A stretch of DNA of 64,000 nt from Pseudo-nitzschia pungens (taxonomy: Eukaryota > Bacillariophyta > Bacillariophyceae > Bacillariales > Bacillariaceae): assembly GCA_037355855.1 (NCBI GenBank), contig CM074758.1, positions 1,275,001-1,339,000 on the forward strand. Direction: 5' to 3'. The notes beneath the pieces were generated by a model. That model was not told where the DNA came from. It did not search any database and saw only the letters and a list, made by a program, of their open reading frames with translations. Made by a program: the position numbers and the translations under genes. The first letter of the stretch is position 1. Each line of letters opens with the position of its first letter. Below are positions 18,998 through 29,908 of this stretch, piece after piece.

Positions 18998-21152
18998 TAT
19001 GATTTTGCGCAAACGCGAGGCGACTGGTGTTGACTCGATTTGTTTGTCGTCTGCGGGGTATTCTGAATCCTCGCAGCTCTGCTCGATATTATCGTCGTCG
19101 AGTATGTTGCCAGATTCCCTATTTTTCTGTCGTTGTCCGGGCTGGATCTTCTCGTCGAATCCAGCTTTTCCCTGCCTTTGCTCAATCACTATGATAAGCG
19201 TTCCCGGAATCCTGTGTTTTCGCTAAGATTGGTGATTACAGATGAGATATACGGCTCCAATGTTGGCCGACTCAGATCTCAGATAGGAGGCACACAATGC
19301 GGCAGGAACTCGTCCAACAATGATGCGACCGTTCTCTTTACATGGACACTCGTACGAGTACTTCTGTTAGGGTAACTTACCCCATATCCATACCGGAACC
19401 ATAGATTCAGTATGATTCGTCACATCTGCCGTACTTCTTTCGAGTACCTTCTACGTGTAAGCTGGATACCCTATCAGAAAAAAAGCGGAAAAGAAAATAA
19501 TCGGAAGCACAGTGCGTTATTGGATAAACGCACGTATTTTGGACCGCCAATTATGGTTGTTTTAAAAAAACAAATCAACACGCGCGCGGAGCATAATGTT
19601 GTTATCTTACGGTAGGAAAAAATGACGCCGAAAAAGTTCGTGATGCCACTGTGCTCTTGCTTGCTGGCTCAAGATCCAAATTCGGAATAATTGATTTGTG
19701 GATTTCAAGAACTCATTTTTGGCATCATAAAATTAATATTACTACTAGTAAGTTACCAATATATAAAATATGGTGTGATGAAAATTATTGACCACTGCCG
19801 TGGCAATGCAGTCGAAGGTCGGTTGATGAGGTCCAGTTTGATTTTTGCTTTCCTATTTTGGGTACTACTAGTAGAATGAAAGCCCAGCGTTGAATAGGAG
19901 CTTGTTCAAACTAGTAGTTTCGTCACATCATACTAGTAGTAATTGGGGTACTAGTACTACTACTAGTAGTACTCTGAATCACTTGTTGTCGTCATGTGGA
20001 AGAGACGAATAGCTCTGAATCTGCTCTTGCTTCAAGCAAATCAGTAAACAAAAATGGAGGCAGGGAAACAAGGAAATAAGGGAAATAATTTGATGTTTCT
20101 ACCACTAAGGTACATTTCCTGTACCGTTGTTCTGATCAAGTATCCATGTTTGGTGACAATGCCATTTTTGAGAATAACAATCACACTTCTTATCGTACAC
20201 TACTACTACTAGTAGTAGTAATACTACCTCATCATGATTGCAGCGCAGTGATAATGCCAGCAAATACACTGAAATTGATGACTATTCAGTAAATATTGAC
20301 AAATGTTGGTCACAAGTACTAGTAGTATTGCATACTAATACAATCTGAAAGGAAATATCGGAGACTTTCATGGGACTGCGCCTCGATAAAGAATGGGTAA
20401 CATTTTCTGATGAAACTTCAACACATTACTAGCCTTGACCTTCTTCGGCTCAGCTTGCATTGATCCTCGGAAGGGCACCATTTTGGCACAATCGTTGGGA
20501 ATAAGCGGTTATTGTCTGAAGTGTGCCAAACAGTCTTCTTGCCTATGCTGACGTGAAATTGGCTGATGCTTGCGAGAAGCTTTCATCATACTACTCATTC
20601 GGATGCAATGGAATACATTATTTTTTTGTTACATGTTCGAAATGAAGGAGGAGTAAAAGTGGCTTGAAATTGTTTTTTTGGAGCTTTCGGATGAGAACGT
20701 TGAATCCCAAATTTCTTGCACCGTGCCTCGACGTTGTCTAGCTACTAAGCACAAGAAATAATTGAAAAAGTTGATTCTGAGATGAAGTCGTACCAAGATT
20801 GCTGCACGAGCCCAGTAGAAATGTTTTTGGTTTCGGTGGAAAGCAAATCCTCTCGAAAAGTGCGGGTACTCGAGGGCGAATCCATACACACAAAAGCAGT
20901 AAGAGCACGAAAGCTACAGTAAGTTTCATTGCATCTAACGTTCCGAATTCTCGCTAAAAGCCGGATTGCGTATCCATCGGATATTCACTGCTGCACAAAC
21001 AATCAATAGAGGGTCTTTTGTCACTAATATAATACCACACAAGTGTTTCTGTAATAAAGTTATATTTTAGCATCACGTGAACATTTCGTGCCAACTGGCA
21101 AATCACACTGAATTGTTACAGGTTGGACTTTGTTTCCAATCGAATACATATT
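18998..21152. other. Intergenic region with ACTAGTAGT clusters
   Basis: 2.15 kb. The first part is the SQD2 promoter side. Between 19737 and 20335 about eight clusters of ACTAGTAGT/ACTACTAGT triplet sequence occur, some forming short inverted repeats (for example at 19948-19972). A 63-codon minus-strand frame at 20738-20929 begins with a signal-like MKLTVAFVLLLLLCVWI but ends without any domain, and I do not call it a gene. Confidence 0.5.
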
Positions 21153-22442
21153 TCACAGTGTTAGCTTCGGGATGATCGCGAGCCGTCCCGAGGGCCAACA
21201 CCCTACGTACTGGAGGGTCCTGTCCCTCAGTTCCTCGAGGTCGAGACGGTGGAAATTGTAGTCTTCCTCAGCGCCCTGCCGATTCCGATCGACCAGCCGC
21301 CACTCTCCCCTTTCGAGTTTTCCTGGGATTGCACTGGCTTGGCTTCCGAGCCAGTGAACGACATCGCCGAGAGTATCGTCGTGGTCGAATCCCCTCGTAA
21401 TTCTGGTCAGTGATTGGGGGGCCTTTTCGTTGTTGTTGTTTTCCGTAGTGGCGTTGTTCAGTATGACGCCGTATTCGACTGTAATTTGTGAGCCACCCTT
21501 GGTCGGTTCCGACGGAAGTTTGGACAGGAAATTTCTCCTCGCCGACATTTCTCCATCGGCATTGCCGGTGCCTGACAACGCCGAAGATAGGTCCTTTTGG
21601 AACAGGCGAAGAGTTTTGTCTTTGGTATATTCGGGCGAATTTTGCTGAACTTGCTCCAGTGCCGAAATCCCTAAATAAAATGCAGCGGCATCGAAATGGG
21701 AAAGAGTGAGGATTTTCTGATTGTTGTAGTTCGGATGAAAATTTACGGCTTTCAGAAAATCCAGGACTCCCGGTGCATTCAGCGATCGCTGGAACATGGC
21801 GGTAGTTGTGTCGACGGTGTGAAATTTCCGATTGGACGGATTCGCTTGAATGGTTTTCAACGATCGCAAGAGGGTATCAACCGCCAAGGAATATGGTGCA
21901 ACGCGACTGGTGCATCGCATGATAATGTCTTCTTGGTCGTGTTGCGACAATCGCTTGGGCATTTGAACCTTTGGATGTGTGGTCGCGAGGCTTTTCTTTG
22001 GAGCGCTGTTGTTGTTCTGGTTGCGGGACGCCGCTGCGAGGCCAGCATGTCTTGAAGCTGCCGATTGCTGCCTTCGTTGTTTTGTCGTATTTTTGTTCGT
22101 GCTCTGTTGTGTTTCTGTTTGTGTTTGGAGACTTGCTTGGATAGCACGTTGCAATTCTTTGTCTTCTTGTGACATGGGTTCTGAAGTGGTTGTTGTTGCT
22201 CTTGATTCTGGTATCGTGATCGGATTTCCCGCCGCCCCGAGAGGTGATCCGTTGCTCAACAACCATTCGGTGGCCTGCGTCATGTCTCCATTGGCAAGTC
22301 GAAGGGCGTGTCTCGCTTCCGCTTCGCGAAAACCCATCGACGCAAGTTCCGAAACCCGAGCATCGGAGGAGCTAGTGTTGGAAATAGATGATGCTGCATT
22401 CGATACAGCATCGTTCATTCGGTCTCTCAATCGTCGGAACAT
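21153..22442 (-). CDS. UBA-UIM-PUB-UBX-like protein, probable Cdc48/p97 cofactor
   Basis: 429-aa single-exon protein with four visible modules. UBA domain at about residues 27-64 (SELASMGFREAEARHALRLA) and a UIM-like helix at about 91-106 (SQEDKELQRAIQASL) both bind ubiquitin. A PUB domain follows at about 178-255 (LLRSLKTIQANPSNRKFHTV through VLDFLKAVNF), which in other proteins binds the C-terminal tail of p97/Cdc48. The C terminus (about 335-425) has the spacing of a UBX fold (DDTLGDVVHWL, then WRLVDRNR, then SGRLAIIPK). The combination suggests a shuttle that brings ubiquitinated clients to Cdc48, as PUB/UBX proteins of the UBXN6 type do. A Gln/Thr/Asn-rich linker separates the halves. 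UBA, UIM and PUB are secure; UBX is a weaker call. Divergent from the flavodoxin gene, 494 bp apart. Confidence 0.82.
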   Translation of the reverse strand: MFRRLRDRMNDAVSNAASSISNTSSSDARVSELASMGFREAEARHALRLANGDMTQATEWLLSNGSPLGAAGNPITIPESRATTTTSEPMSQEDKELQRAIQASLQTQTETQQSTNKNTTKQRRQQSAASRHAGLAAASRNQNNNSAPKKSLATTHPKVQMPKRLSQHDQEDIIMRCTSRVAPYSLAVDTLLRSLKTIQANPSNRKFHTVDTTTAMFQRSLNAPGVLDFLKAVNFHPNYNNQKILTLSHFDAAAFYLGISALEQVQQNSPEYTKDKTLRLFQKDLSSALSGTGNADGEMSARRNFLSKLPSEPTKGGSQITVEYGVILNNATTENNNNEKAPQSLTRITRGFDHDDTLGDVVHWLGSQASAIPGKLERGEWRLVDRNRQGAEEDYNFHRLDLEELRDRTLQYVGCWPSGRLAIIPKLTL

Positions 22443-22936
22443 GGCGAAAAATAATTTCGAACGCTACAGGTATGATCTTCCGGGGTGAAACGATGCAATG
22501 TTCTTTTTTGTGGGAAAAAAGGTTTCGAGTTTCGTCGGTTGTTTGGCGTTGGACGTTTAGTACGGTAATCTTATTTTGTCTTGTGTGAGACTTCAACAAT
22601 TTCGTGATTTTTGTTCTTCCATCGATGATTGCAAAAGAACGAGTAGGAACCGATTAGAAAACGAAAGAATTCAAAAACTTCTCGAAGCCCCTCGTGTTTC
22701 ACTCGTGGAATGAGGTGACTAAATTCGACTCAATCGACTGCATTGACTCATGTGCTGTACCATGTTCAACAACAAACCAAACCTTTCTCGTCGTAAAACT
22801 TTGTTGGGCATTGGAACGAATCCTCAATCCTGTGCGACAATGACGCGACACCGTAGAACCATTCTTGCATTTGCAAAGTCACAATCATTGCAAACACGAA
22901 GCACTGCAATACTCCACTGCATCCCGACAACCCGCA
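22443..22936. promoter_or_regulatory. Divergent promoter region
   Basis: 494 bp between the starts of the PUB/UBX gene (minus) and the flavodoxin gene (plus). Any promoter elements for both must lie here or in the first exons. No factor-binding site could be named with confidence. Confidence 0.4.
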
Positions 22937-23846
22937 ATGAGCGACTCTAGAACAGAACACGTCTTCGTCTTGTACGGATCTCAAACGGGAAATTCGGAAC
23001 AAGCGGCGGAAGACTTCTCCAAGCAGATCGAGGACAAATTTTCTCCTTCTTATTTCAAGGAACTGGGTCTAGAACCCGTCAAAGTGGAAACCACTTGCAT
23101 ACAACTTGACGATTTTTTGGATTACAAGCATGCCGCCTTTACCAAAACCATGGTCATTTTTGTCAGCAGTTACGGTGTAGGCCAGGCACCCATGGGAGCC
23201 TACAAATTCCGATCCCTTGCAGAAGAGCTGATCTCGGTTGCCGAGGGTGGAAGATCAGAGGCGAAAACGCTTCTCAAGGGTCTGACATACGCACTATGCG
23301 GACTGGGTACGTGTTGTCTTCACCGAAAGAAGATACAACAACCATTAGGTTTACCAAGTTCCATCCTCTCACCTCGGTGTTGTTTTCTGTTTGGAACCGG
23401 ATTTTGCATATGCATCGCTTTGTGTCGGAACAACTATAGGTGATTCTGGATACAGTACCTATTTGGTCAATCCTACTACGATTGACAAGGCGTTGACAGC
23501 AGTAGGTGCCACGCGTATCGGTGACATGGGCAAGGCCGACGCCAAACAAATCGGAGAGAACTCCCAAGAAAACGTCATTGCCAAGTGGAAGGACGAGCTG
23601 TGGGTTCCGCTTGCCAAGTCCATAGCGGCTGCCGCCGACGAAACGAGCGACGAGGCAGCCAACAAACTGAAACAAATGCAGGCCGATACAATTCCCATCC
23701 TGATGAAAATCGATCCGGACTACACCCCTCCAAAAGAATTCGCAGGACAGTCCGGCGCGTCGATACCCATGCACCTGTTGCTCGCAGCACTAATCGTTGC
23801 GGTGATCGCAACCCTTTTCGTTACGGGTACGATCCAGGGAGCCTAA
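22937..23846 (+). CDS. Flavodoxin-domain protein with C-terminal membrane anchor
   Basis: Model join(22937..23306, 23440..23846), 258 aa, one 133-nt intron (donor GTACGT, acceptor CTATAG, phase 1). The N-terminal flavodoxin fold carries the FMN phosphate loop YGSQTGNSEQAAEDF (about residues 12-26), a second FMN loop VSSYGVGQAPMG, and ALCGLGDSGYSTYLVNP across the splice junction, then LTAVGATRIGDMGKADA. These are the motifs of the FMN half of diflavin reductases. The FAD/NADPH half is absent. The C terminus has one hydrophobic helix (HLLLAALIVAVIATLFVTGT) as the last segment, the layout of a tail-anchored protein of the ER or outer mitochondrial membrane. It is likely a membrane-bound single-electron carrier that needs a separate reductase (inference). 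Start at 22937 is chosen because it begins just before the flavodoxin strand; an in-frame ATG lies 72 nt upstream. Confidence 0.85.
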
Positions 23847-24151
23847 TTGCGACATGCTTGTCGATTGCAACCGTCTTTCTTCGAATGCCTTCGAAAGTTT
23901 CCAAACAGTCCCGTCTTTCGAACTACAAAACTCCATGCTGCAGTACCTTAAAACACAATTCTAGTATTATACAATAGCAGAATTTCACTCTTGAACACTG
24001 GTTAGGTATAAAATTATGTATCGGATGTGCAAATAATAGTAACAAGATAGCTTCCAGACCAATTACAACATGGAAACGAGCTCCAGGGACTTCAGTGCAG
24101 AGCAAGCCCAAGACGTTCAACCCCCCAAAACTGTCACGGTTCCCTTGCTCT
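23847..24151. other. Short intergenic region between convergent genes
   Basis: About 300 bp of 3' flank between the flavodoxin gene and the end of the HSF tail sequence. No coding seen. Confidence 0.4.
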
Positions 24152-24557
24152 CTACCAGCCACGTTCTGGCCCGCTGTATTTCTTCTTCAAAAATTCCACG
24201 AACCGGTTGTGGTTTGGTGGAAAGTCCCCCCCAAAACCGGCCGTTGCACCGGAAGCAAACGCATTGCGCGCCATCACGGACTTCAGCAGGATCTCGTCGA
24301 CCCGTCCGCTCGTTGAGCAGTTGTTCCACCTCGCTGCTGCCTGCCACCACCCCCGTACAGCGACGACGACCCAAGAGCCGATTCCAACAGGTGACTCCTG
24401 CCATGGAGTGGAAGCCCCCCCGCGAGTCCACTAGCGAGACCCGACACCCCAAACGAATCGCTCTGCTTGTTGTTGGTGGTGGTGATGTTGCCGCGCCCTC
24501 TCCAGCAGGAGCTGGACCTGTTCGTCGGTCTCTGCCCTCAGCCGCTTCTCGATAATA
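24152..24557 (-). pseudogene. Out-of-frame coding remnant downstream of the HSF stop
   Basis: Directly after the TGA of the HSF gene, sequence that looks coding continues in other frames. One frame gives DDIIEKRLRAETDEQVQLLL followed by a His/Gln-rich run. Another gives ASGLAGGLPLHGRSHLLESA, and a third stretch gives VDEILLKSVMARNAFASG and ends at a TAG (24154-24152). Amphipathic helices of this sort suit the tail of a transcription factor. The simplest view is that the HSF protein once ran (or in truth runs) to 24152 and that one-base changes broke it. This is an inference from pattern; no homology search was possible. Confidence 0.4.
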
Positions 24558-27115
24558 TCATCGGTACGCTAGCGAACTGTGGGTTTCCAGCGGTCGTTTC
24601 AAAGATGACTGCGTGATGGACTTGAGTTCCATTTCGTTGCCTCTCATAATGCTCATCAGCCTAGCTTCGCTCTGCTGCTGAGATTGAAGGCGAGAAGTGG
24701 CAAGGCTAGAGTGTTGCGAGAGACCCTCGATTCCCGTCAAGTCATGGTGCTGGAGGAGAGAGGCAGGAGAGGTGGCATTCGCTTCGCTGAGCACCGATTG
24801 GATCTTTTTCTCTTCCGCACAAAAGGCGGTGTAGATCACGTCCTGTGCTTCGGTGTCCGAGAGGAGGTACATCTCGCCGTCGTCGGCATCAGCCTCGTTG
24901 AGCTTGAGAAAGAACCTGGATCCCCGGCGCTTCATGCGCTCGAGGATCGCTCGGCACTTGATGCGCTTCATTTCGAACGAGTCGACCTGGTGTCCGACGT
25001 TTGCCTGGATCATGGTAATGAGATAGGCGTTGCCTTCCTTCTCGTTGGCGGGCCCTCCCCTCAGCACCACATCTTGCTCTGTCGGTGGATCCTGGCGTCG
25101 TGCAGACTCCGAGGTGGTGGTTGGTTTGTGGGCTGCACTAATGCTTGTCGCCAGCGCTGCTTTCTGACTTGTCGTCGCCGACTCACCGGCGCCAGTCGTT
25201 TCCGGACTGTTGGTTCTTTCGCCAGTTAGATCCACGTGGCTGCTCTTTTTTGTGGCACGGATTTCTTCCTCGAAACAGCTCACCACTGAATTAAAAAAAT
25301 GCAAACCGAACAGCAAACAACAGAAAACAGTTAGAGTTCTTGCCAATCATTGCAACGACGAAACACGGAACAATACGGACCCGACCCTGCTCGCACACAG
25401 TCAAACACTCGCAATGACTCAAGACTGACTGACTGACCTTTCTGAAAGATCTCACTCTGGTTGCACTCCATCCAGTTCAAGCCATCGTGACTCAGTCGCA
25501 GAAACCTCGACCCACCCTTCTGGATCCGGCTCGAGATCTCGTTGACAATCATGGTCTTGACCGAGTCGGACGCAGTGGTGTAATGCCCCAGAATCTTCTG
25601 CACGATCGAGGCCAGCTTGCGATTCCCCTGAAAGTGCTGGACGTTGGACACGTCGACGCAGAGAACGTCTTCGGCCGAGGGGTGGATCGCCGCGGCAATG
25701 GGCACTGTTTTGGAAGTGGAAGCGGTAGCTGCGAGTGGTGTCAGGCGGGAAGCCGCCCTCGTCGTCGCCGTTACCAATTGGGGAGCAATGTGCAAGGCAC
25801 CCGGCGGCTTGGCAGGAACGCCGTATCCGACACTACCCGAGTTAGTGGGTTTCGTAGCAGCAGTAGTAGTCGTATTCGGTTTCTTCGTGGATGGTCCTTC
25901 CTGGTTGGAAACCTTGAGGGACTTGGGTAAGGGCTCGCCGGCAGCAACCAGGGCCTGCTTGGTCTCTGCGTCGATGCAACCGTTCATATTGACGTTTACA
26001 CCATTGACCTTTGGCCCGACGCGCTTTCGCTTCATGTACGTGGAAAGGGATCGGCGCCCCCTCAGAAAGAGCGGGTGGGAGACCACTCCTTGGTTCTTTC
26101 CCCTTGTGACTCGCTTGAAGTCATATCCCTGGAGCTGTCGCAAAAAGGACTTGAACTTGCTTTGGCGAAAGTATTTCTGCAGGACCGAAATGAGCTCGGT
26201 GGGCTTGTGGATCCGAAAACTTTCGCCCCCCTTGCACCACGAAACTATGTGGGAGTGGCCCGATCGCTCCGCATCGTCGAGCATGTTGTGGAGCCGAAAG
26301 GGGAACTGGGTGGACCGCAGCTGATCGGATCTTAGCTGATCGGCCTGCGCCAGGGTCTGGTGCTTGTAGTTGAGCTCCATCTTGAAAGATTCCTTTCCGG
26401 CATGGCTGTTGCGGGGATTTACCTTGGGCTTTGCTTGAGATTTCGCTTCGGTTTGCGTCTTGTCCGTCTTCTTGTCCTTGCTGGCGTCCTTGTCCTTCTC
26501 ACCGCCGGGAGCTCGTTTTGCGCCCTGGGATGCGTTGACGTTCCGGATCATCGTCTCGGCAATGGCCCTCGTGTCGGCGTCCGCACTGTTGAGATAGGCC
26601 TTTAACTTCGTTGTCGTCGCGGAGTCATTCGCCGCGACCGATTTTTCGTCCGCACTGTCGTCGTGGTCTTCGGTTGCCGTCGTCTCGCCCCCCGAGTCCT
26701 CCACCACGAGAGGTTGGAGCCGAGGGCGTCCTCGCGCGTGGGTGGGTTCCCGCACCGGGGATTGCGGTTCCGTTTTCACCATTGGCTCTTGCTTCACCCG
26801 CACCAAACTCGAGGACGACGTTTCGTTGGGTTCCAGAGGAAGAGGAGCGGCGGCTGCGGCTCCCAGAATAATGGCGGCAATAGCGCTCGAGGGTCTCTTT
26901 CTTTGGGGGGAGCCCTGGCCGTTGCGGTAGGGGCGGTTGGTGCTGCTACTGCTTCCAATGGTGTCTGCTGCGGTTGCGACTGCAGCTAGTGCTGGTGATA
27001 GGGCACCGTCTTCCTGCTTCACCGCTGCGGCTACCCTCCGATGATAGGCAAGATCGTCCGGGGAAGCACGGGACGAATCGTCGCGGCTGTCGGGGTTGGT
27101 AGAATTCCGCTGCAT
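24558..27115 (-). CDS. Heat-shock-factor DNA-binding protein with two DUF6824-like domains
   Basis: Model complement(24558..25285, 25438..27115), 801 aa, one 152-nt intron (donor GTCAGT, phase 1). The first ~265 residues are disordered and basic or acidic. An HSF-type winged helix follows (about 268-365): FPFRLHNMLDDAERSGHSHI, then YFRQSKFKSFLRQLQGYDF, close to the recognition helix of heat-shock factors. Then comes a linker, and a DUF6824-like domain at about 482-565 (DVLCVDVSNVQHFQGNRKL, then SRIQKGGSRFLRL). The intron falls at the end of this domain. A second copy follows at about 630-710 (QDVVLRGGPANEKEGNAYL, then MKRRGSRFFLKL). Both copies lack the GRGG core usual in that family in full form (VDVS and RGGP instead). 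HSF family is secure; DUF6824 is a pattern-based call. Probably a nuclear transcription factor. The C terminus may be truncated by a frame break. Confidence 0.87.
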
Positions 27116-29908
27116 GGTTCGTGTGGAGCAGTGCGTAAAAGTTGCGAAGTAGCTCTAATGCAAAAGTGTAGCAGCAAGTATGTGCCGAATGCTTTTGGGT
27201 GAATGAGGGGATGTCAAGCCTCTGCCGTGTCCTGGATTTCACGGAGTTATGCACTGTTCTTTCTTTGCATGTGATTTAGTTAGTGAGTTGATTCGGATTG
27301 ACAGAACAAAGACACACACACACAAGCAGAGGCGCCAGTTAGTGGATCGGAACAGAGATAGCAAAGTAGGCTTTTGTCGTTCGAGATCATTGATTCGTGA
27401 CAACCGATAATTCTTTCGCCTACCACCGATTCGAACCTTTCCACAATATTACATCATATGCAGTTACCGGACGCCGGTGATTGCAAACTGTCAATACTGG
27501 ACTGATCCATCGATCATTGTTCGCCTTCCGGTGGCAGTAGCGTATGCCTATATATACATTTTAATATATTATGCACTTACATCGATGTTGCGACGAAATG
27601 AAAGGTACACGTATATGCAAAATGCCGAGTTTGATGGCAAGTTTGATTTGCAGAGTGAGTGACACAGACGTTCTTGTGCCCAGATATCCCCGAAAAGACA
27701 GATGACTAATGGATTTTGAGCGTATCGTACAGTTACCCAAGCCGAATGACTGGTGCACCTCCCTTGATGTGATGATGTTAAAAGCACTAATTTGCATGTA
27801 ATACGTAATGGGATGAGTGAGTTCTGTGGAGTATCGGAACCGTACCGTCCTAAATTTAGACAATACAAAAAGTTCCGAACTCCGAAAGCGTGCGCAACGA
27901 ACGCAGTGAAATGAGACGGCGCTCGATAAAATTATTACGTAGACAACGAAGCGTCGCTATGGCGCCGTTGAGTTTCGGTTTCGTTTTTTCGGGTTGGAAT
28001 AAGAAGGGGACTTTTCTTATGTAAACTACCGTGTTCATCGTTGAAGGAACCGCTAAGGCCATTCCAGTAGTTCAACGTACGGTAATGCTATCGCACTCCA
28101 GCGAAAGAACAAAGAACGAAACGAGACCCGGTGGGTTCGGCAGAATGCGAGAAAATCGTGGCATTATTACTGGTACACTAAATCTTACCGTACATATGTA
28201 CTCCACTCATTCATTGCACACTAGTTTGCACCTACCTACCTACCTACCCGCGTATACTTCACGAAGATTGAAGTACTGAGCCGAGAAGTATGTTACTGTG
28301 CGGACTCGCGAGTGATAAATAGCGATTGATAAACTGATCGAAAAAAGTTTCCGTTGCGTACTTACTTATCGAACAGACACGTGCTCAATGTGTACCGGAC
28401 TACAGAACCAGATTGCAAACCGAAGCGTCACAAGTGCGTGAGTTTACCGTAGTGCTCTACACGCTATCTAATGTATACCTGACATCACCTCAATCAAAAC
28501 AAGTTGCTTCGCGTGAGAGAAAGCGAAGAAGCACTTTATCGTTTTTCCATGATTTCTGTGTTTAGAATAATCAATCGGAACATGTTGCGACCATCCGGTG
28601 CTGTAGCCACGTGCGCATTCGTTGCGTCATGTGGTACTACTCTACTAGTACAAGTGCTGTACAGGTACGGTACCCTACGGGCAGAAGAAGACTCGCGTCC
28701 AGATGGACAATAATCCCGTAAAAACGTTATTCGAATTTTCATTTTTAAAAGTTGAAGGTCAAGGATGTGATTTCGTCGGTTTTCAGTTTGGGGGTCCCAA
28801 GTACGAGCATTGGAGGAAGAATTTTCGTCAGTGAAGTAGACTACCACGAGATAGCAGATGGATTTATTTCTTAGATACACTTTTGGAATCCCTTCTACAA
28901 AACTAATGTGTCAGTGTCAGAGCTTTTCATGTTCTCGTGCGATTCTCTTCCTTCCACGTAAGTTGCAGAAACCACGTTTAATGTCTCAGGTCCCAATAGA
29001 GCACTAACCTTAGGCAACGACAAGAAAATTCAGTACGTGCCTAGTTGTAAGATTACCGTATGTGCATGTACAAAATTCCATCTGAAATCTGATACTTCTA
29101 CTACAATACTGATCTTGTGAGTCCGATAAATAATAAATACCGATCCCCATAAGATTACCGTAAGGTTATTCCGTAGCTGAACCGTCGAAGTTCTGTTTTA
29201 TTGACTTACTACAAAGTTCCTATCAGCTGTCCCCCGGTTCTACATCCTCAACTACTAATTTCTACGGAAACCGGGGGACAGCTGATAGGAATTCCGTAGT
29301 ATTGTCATTCCGTCCCCAAAAAGAGAACCACGAAAGAGAACCGCATTGGACCCAATCAATCGCTCAATCGCATTGGACTGAACCGAACAATACCGTACAT
29401 AACCGCCGTCATCGCTTTCGTCATTGTTTGTTCTGAAATTCCGAAAAGAAAAAAATAGACCCATCAACGCTCGAAGCAAAACCTCCGATTCCTTTCGTGT
29501 TTCGACTTTTTTGCCATTTGCTTGCGAGGAGTCAGTCGTGTGACACCAATCTCTCGTTGGGACATTCAATTCAACGTCACTTACATACAAGTACGCGGAA
29601 GTATACGTAAGATCTTACCACGGGTAAGACTTTAAGTTACTACAAGTAAGGTAAAAAAACTTACCGTATCGGTAAGCCTTACGTAACTTACTCCAATTTC
29701 CGATCCGATCCGATCCGATCCATCTGATCCATCCGATCGATACGTAATACGTACTGCAATTGTACGTGTAGTTGTACGGTAACTTACTTAAACCATTACG
29801 AACCGTGACATAAGGTTACCCACTTGCTGTGCTCGTTCTCTTCGACCCAAGACGGTAGTCGTAAGGTAACATCCAGTTTCGACCCATCGTTCCGGATCCA
29901 CACCTCTC
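27116..29908. other. Intergenic region between divergent genes, holds a MITE
   Basis: 2.8 kb between the HSF gene and the SET gene. It contains the second MITE copy (29209-29299), a short (GATCC)n tract (about 29700-29735), a (CTAC)n tract (about 28232-28250), and a dense patch of GTAAG/ACGGTAAG words at 29580-29820. No open frame here shows a recognisable domain. Confidence 0.5.
29209..29299 (-). mobile_element. 91-bp MITE, copy B (inverted)
   Basis: Reverse complement of copy A at 9949-10039, the same length of 91 bp, with one difference (AAC versus AAT near one terminus). Flanked by TA on both sides (29207-29208 and 29300-29301). The inverted repeat termini again end CTAC/GTAG. The two sites share no other flanking similarity beyond the TA. 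Confidence 0.85.

Noticed and set aside
20629..20929. Small minus-strand frame with a signal-like start (MKLTVAFVLLLLL)
   Set aside because: Only 63 codons, no domain, and the overlapping frame of 86 codons does not join through plausible splice sites.
24070..24555. 161-codon plus-strand frame after the flavodoxin gene
   Set aside because: No domain, and the opposite strand of the same interval carries the helix-rich sequence that fits the HSF tail.
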